Part shown: positions 41,757 to 49,695 of the stretch, one piece after another
Position numbering within the stretch: position 1 is the stretch's first letter
Layout: the number at the start of each line of letters is the position of its first letter
Source: a virus
DNA length: 64,000 bases
IMG/VR virus record: IMGVR_UViG_3300005096_000137
Span: 1-64,000 of that record
Strand: one strand, 5' to 3'
Notes under the pieces: model-generated
Told to the model about the DNA's origin: nothing
Database searches by the model: none
What the model saw: the letters and a program-made list of their open reading frames with translations, nothing else
Made by a program: the position numbers and the translations under genes

Positions 41757-42625
41757 ACAAACCACAAATGACTAAGGAACAACTCCTCAAGGCTCTGAGC
41801 GGCGTTTCTAAGCTCGTTGAGTGTTCACCCTGGTGGGAGAAGAATATGCTTGAAGAAGCGTCCAAATCGACCTGTGACGAGCCCAGACGACCAGTTCCTC
41901 GCGGCACCCTCAAGGCAGAACGAGTCCCTGAGGTGAATGCAGCCCAAGACGGGCTTCTCAAGAAGTTGGAGAAGGTCGCGGAGTTAGTGGCAAAGCGACC
42001 CCTGTGGCAGAGGGGTCTCCTTGACGACTGCAATAAAGCGACGTATGATAGACCTGTGGACTATGGTCCCGATGAGTGGCTGACCCTCTACAAAGACCTG
42101 GTCTCTGCCCACGGGTGGGGTTCAGAACAGGCTGAAGAGTTCAAGGCAAACTATTCTGGGAATGATAGGTTCAGTCACATGGTTGGAGAATTTGAGAAGG
42201 CTGAGCGTGGCAGTGTCCCTAAGTCAGATGAGCATGGACCCACTGAGTGGCTGATTATCTACAAGGCCTTCGTCTTTTCGTATGGTCTGGGTTCCGAGAC
42301 GGCTGAGATTTACAAAGGTACCCACTCAGACAATGATTGCTTCAACTACATGGTAGGACTCTTTGACCAGGCTGAGCGGGGCGAACTTGATGAGCCAGAT
42401 GATCAATGTGATGGATTGGATGAACCTGAACCTGAGCCTCCTAAACCAGGTGAGGCCCAACCCATTATCCTGACTTATGCGAAGCTGATTCATGACTATG
42501 GGTACAGGTCCCCTCAAGCTGAGAACTTCCGTATCCACTACGAGGATGATGCAACCTTTCTTCATCAGGCACAGACACTTGAATTCCACATGATGGACTC
42601 CCCTAGAACAAGGTATTCGGAATGA
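41753..42625 (+). CDS. GSAF helical-repeat protein 1
   Basis: 290 residues. The first 95 hold two copies of a short motif (LVECSPWWEKNMLEEA and LVAKRPLWQRGLLDDC). Then three copies of a 45-65-residue repeat follow, each of the form Y-x-x-L-x-x-x-x-G-x-x-S-x-x-A-E-x-F/Y-x-x-x-x-x-x-D-x-x-F. A Pro/Glu linker separates the last. The same repeat builds the next two proteins. No family is recognised. Confidence 0.6.
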   Translation: MNKPQMTKEQLLKALSGVSKLVECSPWWEKNMLEEASKSTCDEPRRPVPRGTLKAERVPEVNAAQDGLLKKLEKVAELVAKRPLWQRGLLDDCNKATYDRPVDYGPDEWLTLYKDLVSAHGWGSEQAEEFKANYSGNDRFSHMVGEFEKAERGSVPKSDEHGPTEWLIIYKAFVFSYGLGSETAEIYKGTHSDNDCFNYMVGLFDQAERGELDEPDDQCDGLDEPEPEPPKPGEAQPIILTYAKLIHDYGYRSPQAENFRIHYEDDATFLHQAQTLEFHMMDSPRTRYSE

Positions 42626-43374
42626 CATCTGAACCAATGACAGACATGGAACGGTTCACGAAGTACCAGGAGCTGGTCAATGAATTTGGCTTTGAGTCAA
42701 ATCAGGCTAAGGAGTTCAAGCACCAACACCCCGGGGGTAGCTTCCAGGAATTGGTGGTATACTTTGATACTGCCTATGGGGTCAACCTGACGCTATTGTC
42801 CGAGTATAAAGATTGGGTGACTAGGTTTGGAATGTTCTCGGATGGTGCCAAGGGGTTCAGAGCCTGCCATATTAGCAACCGCGCACTGGGTGACATGATG
42901 GCTTGCTTCGATGACAAGAATAGGGCTGATCTTTGGAAGTCTCAATACCAGTCCCTCGAACATCAGCAGAAGGGCGACCTTGTTACCTACACCCAGATGA
43001 TCCAACAACATGGTGTTGATTCAACGGCGGCATACGGGATCCGGTTCCTCTACCCAGATGATCACGAATTCCACAACCTCTGTCAGCAACTAGATGACCA
43101 GCACAACAAGTCCCGGGAATTGGTTAAAGCGGTGTGCGAGGACCCGTTCGCGGGCGACGAACCTTCTGAGGATACCGAACCTTCTGAGGATACCGAACCT
43201 TCTGAGGATGACCAGCCCCTAATCCTGGAGTACGCCAACCTCCTCTATGAACATGGGTTTCAGTCCTATTATGCTGAGGCGTTCTACAAGGAACATGCGG
43301 ACGACACTCTGTCCGGCCACGTATTTGAACACCAGGCTGCGGCGATTGAATTCTACGCGGGGTTTCGACGATGA
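42622..43374 (+). CDS. GSAF helical-repeat protein 2
   Basis: 250 residues with four repeats of the same type (YQELVNEFGFESNQAKEF, YKDWVTRFGMFSDGAKGF, YTQMIQQHGVDSTAAYGI, YANLLYEHGFQSYYAEAF). Between repeats three and four is a linker of three EPSED(T) units. It overlaps both neighbours by 4 bases. Confidence 0.6.
   Translation: MTSEPMTDMERFTKYQELVNEFGFESNQAKEFKHQHPGGSFQELVVYFDTAYGVNLTLLSEYKDWVTRFGMFSDGAKGFRACHISNRALGDMMACFDDKNRADLWKSQYQSLEHQQKGDLVTYTQMIQQHGVDSTAAYGIRFLYPDDHEFHNLCQQLDDQHNKSRELVKAVCEDPFAGDEPSEDTEPSEDTEPSEDDQPLILEYANLLYEHGFQSYYAEAFYKEHADDTLSGHVFEHQAAAIEFYAGFRR
43159..43212 (+). repeat. Three 18-base repeats coding EPSEDT
   Basis: GAACCTTCTGAGGATACC occurs twice, and a third copy differs only at its end. 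It forms a charged linker in the second repeat protein. Confidence 0.9.
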
Positions 43375-44030
43375 GTAAGGTCATGCTATTTTCACTGTTA
43401 TTCCGGAAACTACCCTCAGCCCCCACGTCAGCCCGGGCACTCTTGGCTGCTTCCATGTTGGATATCCCACCCACTGACTTACTGTTTGAGAAATACTGTG
43501 ATTTATTGATTCGTAAGCGTGGGCACACCCCTAACGCTGCCCAGTCCTTCAAAGAGCAGCACTCGGATAACGCTGACTTCATGCAACGGGTAACCCAGTC
43601 TGAACTAAACGAACTCCAACGTATCAAGCGGGTAAAAGATGACTATGTGAAGACTCAGCAAGCCGCTCGTCAAGCAGAACAGTTGGCGGCATACTCCCTC
43701 GCTCTGAAGAGGGGTGTGGGTTCCAAAGAAGCGGCTTGGTTCCGGGATTCCCATCGGGACGACCTTGACTTTCAGAAAGAGTGTGCTAGACTTGAGCATT
43801 GGGATGTCGAAAGAGTGCATGCCCTCCAGGTGGAGGCCCAGGTTATCGAGGACGCACAGAACCGACCCTTAATACTGGTGTATGCCACCCTCCTATACGA
43901 GCATGGCGCCCAGTCACAGAAAGTCCAGTACTTTCGCAACCAACACAAAGACAACGAAGCTTTCATGTTCCAGGCAGGAATACTTGAGGGGTTCAACGAC
44001 AACCCTGAAACAACACGGATAGGCGTCTGA
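43371..44030 (+). CDS. GSAF helical-repeat protein 3
   Basis: 219 residues with three repeats (YCDLLIRKRGHTPNAAQSF, YSLALKRGVGSKEAAWF, YATLLYEHGAQSQKVQYF), each followed by H-x-D-(N/D)-x-x-F. The last repeat of this protein is closest to the last repeat of the previous one, which suggests duplication of whole genes as well as repeats. Confidence 0.6.
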   Translation: MSKVMLFSLLFRKLPSAPTSARALLAASMLDIPPTDLLFEKYCDLLIRKRGHTPNAAQSFKEQHSDNADFMQRVTQSELNELQRIKRVKDDYVKTQQAARQAEQLAAYSLALKRGVGSKEAAWFRDSHRDDLDFQKECARLEHWDVERVHALQVEAQVIEDAQNRPLILVYATLLYEHGAQSQKVQYFRNQHKDNEAFMFQAGILEGFNDNPETTRIGV

Positions 44031-44638
44031 TGAACTGGAAAGCTGTAACCAGGTATGAAGGAATCTATGAGGTGAGTGAATGTGGTTGCGTTCGCTCGTT
44101 GGACCGGCAAATCTTCCCAAAGGCAGGCCCAACTTACTGGCTCAAAGGTGTGGTGCATAAACAATGTAAGAATCGGCGTGGTTATTTCAAGCTGAGTCTA
44201 TTCAAGAACAACAAAGAGAAGACCTTCGAGACCCACCGGTTGGTGATGATGGCGTTTGTTGGACCATGTCCTGAGGGTATGGAGATCCGACACCTGGACG
44301 GGACTCGGGACAACAACCATGTGGATAACCTGACATATGGGACATTGAGCGAGAACCAGCAGGACCGGAAGACACACGGCACAGCTTGCCTCGGAGAGAA
44401 CAGCCCAGTGAGTAAACTCACGGATGTACAATGCCATGAGATAGTTGACCAGTATGCCACTGGCAAGTATACTATGAGGGAAGTGGGCACCCAGTTTGGT
44501 GTGACTGCCGGTAACGTGTGTCGGGTTGTTAATGGACAGCGGGGTCTCGTTGATGGTACTCGTGTACCTGAGAAGAGAATTGCATTCAGACGGAGTGGGC
44601 AGAAAGGTGCCAACAATGGCCAAGTTAAATCGAGCTGA
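44030..44638 (+). CDS. HNH homing endonuclease with NUMOD4 domain
   Basis: 202 residues. NUMOD4 at the start (WKAVTRYEGIYEVSECGCVRSL), HNH core in the middle (ETHRLVMMAFVG, IRHLDGTRDNNHVDNLTYGT), and a C-terminal helix-turn-helix (SKLTDVQCHEIVDQY, MREVGTQFGVTAGNVCRVV). Free-standing enzymes of this kind cut DNA and spread themselves among phages. It is inserted between a repeat protein and the GGQ gene without breaking either. Confidence 0.85.
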   Translation: MNWKAVTRYEGIYEVSECGCVRSLDRQIFPKAGPTYWLKGVVHKQCKNRRGYFKLSLFKNNKEKTFETHRLVMMAFVGPCPEGMEIRHLDGTRDNNHVDNLTYGTLSENQQDRKTHGTACLGENSPVSKLTDVQCHEIVDQYATGKYTMREVGTQFGVTAGNVCRVVNGQRGLVDGTRVPEKRIAFRRSGQKGANNGQVKSS

Positions 44639-44990
44639 TGTCAAGTTTGACACCATGCGGGGATCCGGACCCGGTGGACAGCACAGAAATCGTACTGATT
44701 CGTGTGTACGTGCCACCCATAAGCCTACTGGTATCTCAGTCACAATTGACGGGAGAAGTCAGGGAAAGAACAAGGCACTTGCCCTCAAGGAGCTTCAGAA
44801 GCGTCTCGACGAACGGGAAAACGACGCCAAAGAGCAAGCCAAGAAAGCAACCAGAGACAAGCGTATCAAGGAAGAAAGAGTTATCAAGACCTACAGTTTT
44901 GTACGCGGAGTTGTGACGGATCATCGAACCGGCAAGGTCGCCTCCCTGAAAGATGTCCTTACTAAGGGTAAGATTGAGAAGCTACGATGA
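44616..44990 (+). CDS. Release-factor-like GGQ protein (RF-1 domain)
   Basis: 124 residues from ATG 44616, with AAAGGTG 6 bases before it. GSGPGGQHRNRTDSCVRATH holds the GGQ (residues 20-22) that triggers peptidyl-tRNA hydrolysis on the ribosome, and the THKPTGISV strand follows. The tail is a basic helix. It lacks the stop-codon-reading domain of RF1 and RF2, so it resembles ArfB/RF-like rescue factors. It may free stalled ribosomes or change termination. It overlaps the HNH gene by 23 bases. Confidence 0.8.
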   Translation: MAKLNRADVKFDTMRGSGPGGQHRNRTDSCVRATHKPTGISVTIDGRSQGKNKALALKELQKRLDERENDAKEQAKKATRDKRIKEERVIKTYSFVRGVVTDHRTGKVASLKDVLTKGKIEKLR

Positions 44991-45035
44991 GTGCAGTTGA
45001 TATTCGTTATCTCGACCCAATAAGGAACACCTCCA

Positions 45036-45266
45036 TTGAGTGATAACCCTTCCGACCTGCTGTGGATTCGGACAGACGAGTTCAGTCCTCACTTGACAGT
45101 GGAGCAACTCCGGCGTACACTTGAGGGCTTAGACCCTAAAACACCTATCCTCATTGGAGTGCTTGGTGCCTTTGGGTTTATCGAAGACATAAGTATAGCT
45201 ACTCCCGCCCTAGGGGGTACCTACCCATCTGAGCCAACCCTTGTAATCTCTATGGACCAGCTATGA
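45036..45266 (+). CDS. ELxxxL array member 1
   Basis: 76 residues from TTG 45036, preceded by AAGGA. It has the array signature LTVEQLRRTLEGLDPKTPILIG followed by a short beta part (EPTLVISM). A reading frame of 18 codons (44987-45043) overlaps its start and may serve only to couple translation. Function unknown. Confidence 0.6.
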   Translation: MSDNPSDLLWIRTDEFSPHLTVEQLRRTLEGLDPKTPILIGVLGAFGFIEDISIATPALGGTYPSEPTLVISMDQL

Positions 45267-45505
45267 CCGAACCACCCTACGACTTATGGCAACAATGTCA
45301 CAGTCAGACACCCCGCTTGACTGTCGGAGTCCTTCAAGCTATACTAGAAGGTAAGGACCCAGAGATGCCCATTCGCGTAGGTCCAGAGGGTACCGAGGGA
45401 GACGTTGAGAACGTCTGCATTGATACTCCTGACCCTTTGTGGCCATATACCCGCGAACCCACAATCATGATTTCATGTCCCAGAACTTACCCGGATAGCT
45501 ACTAA
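45263..45505 (+). CDS. ELxxxL array member 2
   Basis: 80 residues. The core LTVGVLQAILEGKDPEMPIRVG is close to member 1, and the end is again a strand before a short tail (EPTIMISC). Start overlaps member 1 as ATGA, the clearest sign of tandem duplication at the left end of the array. Confidence 0.65.
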   Translation: MTEPPYDLWQQCHSQTPRLTVGVLQAILEGKDPEMPIRVGPEGTEGDVENVCIDTPDPLWPYTREPTIMISCPRTYPDSY

Positions 45506-45506
45506 A

Positions 45507-45788
45507 ATGAATACTGCTCAGAGAAACGAAACAGGTAACCTCATGTCACCCCTGGAAAATGTACCCATCTTCACAGATGCTGTGTGGCTGGGGTCCTCCT
45601 GTCTCCACGACAACCTGTACGAGGTCTTCCGAGTTACCACCACTCAAGAGGATCGACTCCGACTCAATGCCGGAGAACTCGTGGTTCTCAATCAGCGCCA
45701 GTACGTCCTCCAAGGGTCATTGTTATCGCCAGAGTCCTACAAGACTGATGACCTACTCTTTGTTCAAAACCTCGGAGTCCCATCCTAA
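45507..45788 (+). CDS. YxLFV-family small protein 1
   Basis: 93 residues from ATG 45507, or 81 from ATG 45543, which has AGGTAA before it. It has ELVVLNQRQYVLQGSLL and DDLLFVQ. The next gene and the N-terminal part of the gene at 49688 share this beta pattern (VLN or VND, then Y-x-(L/I), then LFV). Unknown function. Confidence 0.55.
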   Translation: MNTAQRNETGNLMSPLENVPIFTDAVWLGSSCLHDNLYEVFRVTTTQEDRLRLNAGELVVLNQRQYVLQGSLLSPESYKTDDLLFVQNLGVPS

Positions 45789-46048
45789 TGAATCAATCTT
45801 GGTGCGACCCCACCTCAACCCCATCTAAATTCACAGAGGCAGAATTCCTGTGCGAGATTGTGCTGGAGAGCAAGGTGTATTTGGTGTTCCAAGTCCTCTC
45901 AGGTCACGGCAGAATTCAAGGACTCCACCGCGAGACCGTCATCATTATCAATGATCGGAAGTACACCTTCAAGGACTCCCTTGACCTAGGTCCGACTAAG
46001 CCTGGGTCTTCCGACCATGAATACCAATTGTTTGTCCAGCCTGCTTAG
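45788..46048 (+). CDS. YxLFV-family small protein 2
   Basis: 86 residues. It has EIVLESKVYLVFQVLSG, then ETVIIINDRKYTFKDSLD and YQLFVQ, aligned with the previous protein. It starts as TAATG on the previous stop. Probably a tandem duplicate with the same unknown role. Confidence 0.6.
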   Translation: MNQSWCDPTSTPSKFTEAEFLCEIVLESKVYLVFQVLSGHGRIQGLHRETVIIINDRKYTFKDSLDLGPTKPGSSDHEYQLFVQPA

Positions 46049-46056
46049 GCCACATA

Positions 46057-46218
46057 ATGAAAGTCCACGAACTCCGTGCCCTACTCAACGACTGGGCTGA
46101 TGATGCTCTCATCGAAATTGTCGACGAATGCGGACAAATCCATTCAATCGCTGATGTGTACGAAGGGTATACACCTCAGGGTGTTACCCGGTACTTAATC
46201 GATATGGATCCACAATGA
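46057..46218 (+). CDS. ELxxxL array member 3
   Basis: 53 residues: KVHELRALLNDWADDALIEI at the start, a turn with DECG, and a strand near the end (TRYLIDM). The stop overlaps the next start as ATGA. Too short for most gene finders, but the motif and overlap support it. Confidence 0.6.
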   Translation: MKVHELRALLNDWADDALIEIVDECGQIHSIADVYEGYTPQGVTRYLIDMDPQ

Positions 46219-46625
46219 CTGACTACACCCCTGTACAATACGAACTGGTCTGGGACAACCCCAACTATGAACCTGTGTCTGTGGACACCTTGCAGGCTGC
46301 CCTGAGCACATGTGACCCCAGTTCTCTGGTTGGCTTTGACGCAGGGGGTAACTACGCCTCAATCATCCAGAACATCTACACCATAAAAGATGTGGTGGTT
46401 ATCGAGCCACTACTCCTGTACACCGACCAGTGTGCCTGGGCCAAGGAATGCTCTCGCCTTTGGACCAACGAGGTTCGGAAGGTTCTGACTGTTGACGAGC
46501 TTCAAGGGTTGCTGAGCCTGTATCCCTACAACAATCAAGTGTCCACAAACCCCAACGATAGCAATGGTCGCCCAATGGGGATTTACCAGCGTCCAGGTTT
46601 CACTTTCATTAAGGTGGTTCGATGA
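46215..46625 (+). CDS. ELxxxL array member 4, double module
   Basis: 136 residues with two copies of the array motif: VSVDTLQAALSTCDPSSLVGF near residue 21 and LTVDELQGLLSLYPYNNQV near residue 90. It looks like a fusion of two array units. ATGA overlaps at both ends. Confidence 0.6.
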   Translation: MTDYTPVQYELVWDNPNYEPVSVDTLQAALSTCDPSSLVGFDAGGNYASIIQNIYTIKDVVVIEPLLLYTDQCAWAKECSRLWTNEVRKVLTVDELQGLLSLYPYNNQVSTNPNDSNGRPMGIYQRPGFTFIKVVR

Positions 46626-46816
46626 CAGTCATTTGGCACGAGGACGAGGATACTGAGATTTGGGGTGGTCTCACGGTGGGCGAACTCCAAGGGCTCCTAC
46701 ATGGTCGCCCCTCCAATACCATTGTCCGTATTGGGTTTGAGGGTACTAAATACCCTGTCACCCTGGTTGATGAAGAGTCAGCAGGGTCTATCACATTGGA
46801 AAGGTTCGACGCTTGA
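46622..46816 (+). CDS. ELxxxL array member 5
   Basis: 64 residues. An acidic start leads into LTVGELQGLLHGRPSNTIVRIG and a final strand (SITLERF). The stop overlaps the TTG start of the next gene. Confidence 0.6.
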   Translation: MTVIWHEDEDTEIWGGLTVGELQGLLHGRPSNTIVRIGFEGTKYPVTLVDEESAGSITLERFDA

Positions 46817-46974
46817 ACATCCGCGAATTGCGAAAAGTCCTAGACACATTCGACGATTTGGACGCCATCCAGGTTTATGACCGCAATGGCTGTTTGGTTG
46901 ATATTACGGAGCACTACCAAGATCGGGAGCCAGATGGTTCCAGGACTTGTGTGCTCATACCAGGCGGTAACTAA
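46813..46974 (+). CDS. ELxxxL array member 6 (TTG start)
   Basis: 53 residues from TTG 46813: NIRELRKVLDTFDDLDAIQVYD, then TCVLIPGGN at the end. The start lies in TTGA over the previous stop. A RBS-like AGGCGG near its own end could serve the next unit. Confidence 0.55.
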   Translation: MNIRELRKVLDTFDDLDAIQVYDRNGCLVDITEHYQDREPDGSRTCVLIPGGN

Positions 46975-47163
46975 CGACACCCCTCTGGGCGGCGATAACA
47001 CCAGGAACCCAACTTACGGTGGGTGGGCTCAGGGGAAATCCTTGAGTATGCTAAGGACGACGAGGTTGTGGAGATTCTCTATGAGACCCACGCACGTCGC
47101 GATGTGCTCAATGTTACACGAGAACCCAAGACAGGAAAGCTTGTTTTGGAGGCACATGACTGA
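46974..47163 (+). pseudogene. ELxxxL array member 7, frameshifted, no ATG
   Basis: In place of the usual TAATG the junction reads TAACG (46972-46976), so the start would be ACG 46974. The frame reads TPGTQLTVGGLR; after a G4 run (47032-47035) it must move by one base to read EILEYAKDDEVVEILYETH and end at the TGA of 47161. Joined, the two parts match the array motif exactly. Either the gene is dead, or the start and the G-run are sequence errors. A GTG at 47023 could start the second part alone. Confidence 0.45.
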
Positions 47164-47303
47164 TGAGTGCCTCTGAAAACACCAACCGTTTCTGGGTCAA
47201 GATTATAGTAATAAGTGCCACCAGGTGGGCAATGGACGTAACGTCTCAACAACCAACCAGTGGGCTCGCCGTAAGGTCAACCGAAAACGCCGCAAACATC
47301 TAG
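47163..47303 (+). CDS. Possible small protein, uncertain frame
   Basis: 46 residues from an ATG overlapping the previous TGA as ATGA. The content (SENTNRFWVKIIVIS) is plausible only at the start. The frame one base back, from about 47190, reads a better protein that continues into the next entry, so another indel near 47192 is possible. Confidence 0.25.
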   Translation: MSASENTNRFWVKIIVISATRWAMDVTSQQPTSGLAVRSTENAANI

Positions 47304-47509
47304 CCGATGATTTGGAAGCACAACTCAGGGAGGAAGAGAATGAAGAACGTGGAACACACCGGTCAATTCACCGTGCATGGACAGAACAGTGTGAAGTGCA
47401 TCGGCCTGGGGAACAACCGGAAATCCTCAGTCATCAACGCAAAGGTAAGGCAGGACTCGAACACAAAGAGACGGCAGTATCTCAAGAAAGACCTGGAGAA
47501 GCAAATTGA
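47225..47509 (+). CDS. Basic small protein, uncertain
   Basis: 94 residues from GTG 47225. The first 45 are convincing (NQWARRKVNRKRRKHLADDLEAQL), basic then acidic, and could bind nucleic acid. The later part overlaps another gene in a different frame and is less natural. The true 5' end may lie in the previous entry through an indel. Confidence 0.35.
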   Translation: MGNGRNVSTTNQWARRKVNRKRRKHLADDLEAQLREEENEERGTHRSIHRAWTEQCEVHRPGEQPEILSHQRKGKAGLEHKETAVSQERPGEAN

Positions 47510-47546
47510 CGATACGCCGGTAGAAACGCCGGTAGAAACCAGGTGA
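47340..47546 (+). CDS. Small basic protein
   Basis: 68 residues from ATG 47340, with GGGAGGA 4 to 11 bases upstream. It has FTVHGQNSVKCIGLGNN and ends in a Lys-rich helix and two PVET units. No family is recognised. Confidence 0.5.
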   Translation: MKNVEHTGQFTVHGQNSVKCIGLGNNRKSSVINAKVRQDSNTKRRQYLKKDLEKQIDDTPVETPVETR

Positions 47547-47563
47547 TGAAGAGGGGCAGCTAG

Positions 47564-47768
47564 ATGAACATTGGTGAATTGAAACAGATGATTGATGGGC
47601 TCCCCAATGACATGCCCTTGATTGTCGTGAATGATAACTATGCGTTCGGTTGTATCGAAGATGTTGGTGTGGACCTCCCCAATTGGGGGAAATGTTGTGG
47701 CAATTGACGTTTTGCATTTGGACGATATTTACCTGGAGACCCCACTTGATGATACGACTCTACTATGA
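47564..47768 (+). pseudogene. ELxxxL array member 8, frameshifted
   Basis: From ATG 47564 the frame reads NIGELKQMIDGLPNDMPLIVVND and then FGCIEDVGVDLPNWG, but stops early at 47705. Skipping one base in the G5 run (47685-47689) lets it continue VVAIDVLHLDDIYLETP to a TGA at 47766. As written, the intact product has 47 residues. A single-base insertion, natural or technical, is the simplest reading. Confidence 0.6.
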
Positions 47769-48306
47769 CACTTCGGCTCAGCGAACCATTGCGGTGAAAG
47801 GTTCTCACCGACTCAAGATTCGCGATACCTCGCCAAGGTGTTACCCCGTGGTTGCTGAATACTTAAAGTGTCTGAGTGCCCACCTCGATAAAGTTGTGGT
47901 TTCCCCACTGGATCACTTTGCCCCTCAAGGTTTGAATCTCCCGGCACATGGGCAATGTGACCCCTGGGATGCTGTTGGTCGGGTGGGATATACACTTGAG
48001 CGACTACAGCGATTGCAACGGGACCCCAAGATGTGTCTGAGTTGGTGGGAAGGAGATTCCGATGCCTGCAAATCTTACTTCCACCTACTACAGGGTAGCC
48101 TCCTAAGATTTGACCCCGAGGAGAAACATCGGGCCCAGTGCATCGGTGGTCCCTATGCAGGAGATGTTCACGGAATACGGATTGCCGATCATCGACATGT
48201 ACTTGACTGCAATCACGACATCCCGGCGTGTGTTTATGAGGGTCGTTCGGTTGACGGCAACACCCCCGAGAAGATTTACTTCGTCCGTGAAATAAACTCA
48301 CGCTGA
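47749..48306 (+). CDS. Hypothetical protein
   Basis: 185 residues from ATG 47749, with CTGGAG upstream. It contains WDAVGRVGYTLERLQRL, LSWWEGDSDACKSYFHLL and a His/Asp-rich C-terminal half (VHGIRIADHRHVLDCNHD). The histidines might bind metal. It overlaps the end of the corrected frame of the previous gene. No family is recognised. Confidence 0.6.
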   Translation: MIRLYYDTSAQRTIAVKGSHRLKIRDTSPRCYPVVAEYLKCLSAHLDKVVVSPLDHFAPQGLNLPAHGQCDPWDAVGRVGYTLERLQRLQRDPKMCLSWWEGDSDACKSYFHLLQGSLLRFDPEEKHRAQCIGGPYAGDVHGIRIADHRHVLDCNHDIPACVYEGRSVDGNTPEKIYFVREINSR

Positions 48307-48357
48307 CGCCTATTTTGAGAATTCCACTTGACCAATCACGTTTTGGAGGTATACTTA

Positions 48358-48519
48358 ATGCAGAAGACACTTGGAGACTTGAAGCGGGACTTGGCAAAGA
48401 TATCGGAGAAGTTCTCGGATAATGCCCTGGTGGAACTACTGTGTCCCGAGGATAAGTCAGTGGGTCACTTGACCGACGTATTTGAACAATTCGGAATCAT
48501 CTTCCTGGAATCAAAATGA
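48358..48519 (+). CDS. ELxxxL array member 9
   Basis: 53 residues from ATG 48358, with TTGGAGG 9 bases before it; a TTG at 48328 in frame is less likely. It has LGDLKRDLAKISEKFSDNALVEL and ends VFEQFGIIFLE. The stop overlaps the next start as ATGA. Confidence 0.6.
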   Translation: MQKTLGDLKRDLAKISEKFSDNALVELLCPEDKSVGHLTDVFEQFGIIFLESK

Positions 48520-48992
48520 GTGACACCCCGTACATCAGTGGATTCGAGTTTAACAACACACCAGAGCAAGCCCGCGAATTGGTAGCTCAAGCACTGGAGT
48601 CTGGGGACTATGTGCAGGGTTATGGGTACCTCGAACTTCAAGTAGACGGGGGTTGCACAAACTGTTGCCTCGGGGTGGCATGTCGGGAATTTATCAAACA
48701 CGAGAACGATGTCCACGCTATACCGGCTGAGTTGTTTCATGATGGGACAACATCCTTTGATGGGGAACGGAGTAAACTCCCGTACTATATCCAGGGGTGG
48801 TTGGGCTTTAATGATTCGAGTGGCTCCTATGACGGGGGCTGCCTAACAGAAGACAACGACGGGGATCTAACCCCCAATCCCGTTAAACGTAGTGAGGACC
48901 ATGCACGTGAAGCTTGGCTGTATTCTGGTGATAAGACGTTTACTGGAATCGCCAACCTATTCCGTAACCCACCAAAGGGACTGCTGGAATGA
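48516..48992 (+). CDS. CCLGV-family protein 1
   Basis: 158 residues. It starts TPEQARELVAQALESG, then CTNCCLGVACREF near residue 48, a LPYYIQGWLGF segment and CLTEDNDGD, ending FTGIANLFRN. I recall phage proteins with this order (helix, CCLGV, W-G, ND, FxxIAxxI) of unknown function. The Cys pair may bind metal. Confidence 0.65.
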   Translation: MSDTPYISGFEFNNTPEQARELVAQALESGDYVQGYGYLELQVDGGCTNCCLGVACREFIKHENDVHAIPAELFHDGTTSFDGERSKLPYYIQGWLGFNDSSGSYDGGCLTEDNDGDLTPNPVKRSEDHAREAWLYSGDKTFTGIANLFRNPPKGLLE

Positions 48993-49426
48993 TCAACACA
49001 CCAGAGCAAGCCCGAGAATTGGTTGCCCAAGCCCTGGAGTCGGGTGAGTACACTCAGGGTTATGGTCAGTTGGAACGAAACACACCTGAAGGTTGTACGA
49101 ACTGCTGCCTTGGTGTAGCATGTCGGCAATTTGAAAAGCACGAAGGTACTGTCTACGCATACAGGGAAGAGGACGACGCCAATACATGTTTTGAGAAGGA
49201 AGTAACCAAGCTCCCATATCGCGTGCAGCAATGGTTGGGTTTTTCAAACGCTAGCGGTGGTTATGACACAGGTTACCTAACTGAAGACAATGATGGCGAT
49301 GTCGTCAGGAACCCGGACAAGGGTCTCAAGTTGGACGAGAATAACCAACTTGTGTATGCCGGCGGTAAGTCATTCACTGAAATTGCCGAACTCTTCCGTA
49401 ACCCTCCCGAAGGATTACTCGAATGA
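48989..49426 (+). CDS. CCLGV-family protein 2
   Basis: 145 residues, a tandem copy of the previous protein: TPEQARELVAQALESGEYTQGYG, CTNCCLGVACRQF, LPYRVQQWLGF, LTEDNDGD, FTEIAELFRNPPEGLLE. The first 45 bases of coding sequence are almost the same in both genes. ATGA overlaps on both sides. Confidence 0.65.
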   Translation: MINTPEQARELVAQALESGEYTQGYGQLERNTPEGCTNCCLGVACRQFEKHEGTVYAYREEDDANTCFEKEVTKLPYRVQQWLGFSNASGGYDTGYLTEDNDGDVVRNPDKGLKLDENNQLVYAGGKSFTEIAELFRNPPEGLLE

Positions 49427-49695
49427 GACGACCCAGAGTATGTGATATAACGATCCAGGTCCTAAAGGACACAGGGAACGAAGCGGTCATGTACGGCGAC
49501 GAAGGTCTCATGCACTTGATTGCCATGGAACTCCACTGGAAGATTCCCAGTGATATCCCAGGCTGGGACAAACTGTATCAGCGTCTCCTGAACGCCCTCA
49601 CAAAGACACCAGGTGATTTGATACACAAGTTCACACAAAATGGGCGTGGACGGTTGGTGCGGATATTCCGTTTACCGGAGGAAGACAGTGCTTGA
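49423..49695 (+). CDS. Small hypothetical protein
   Basis: 90 residues, mixed helix and strand (ITIQVLKDTGNEAVMYG, LMHLIAMELHWKIP, LYQRLLNALTKTP). It overlaps its neighbours at both ends (4 and 8 bases). No family is recognised. Confidence 0.55.
   Translation: MRRPRVCDITIQVLKDTGNEAVMYGDEGLMHLIAMELHWKIPSDIPGWDKLYQRLLNALTKTPGDLIHKFTQNGRGRLVRIFRLPEEDSA

Noticed and set aside
46877-47176. 99-codon frame over the frameshifted array gene
   Set aside because: It has no ribosome site and its content is unlike any neighbour; the same region reads an array member in other frames.
48328-48355. TTGACC-16-TATACT promoter-like pair
   Set aside because: The start of transcription would fall inside the first codons of a gene that has its own good ribosome site, so it is probably chance.
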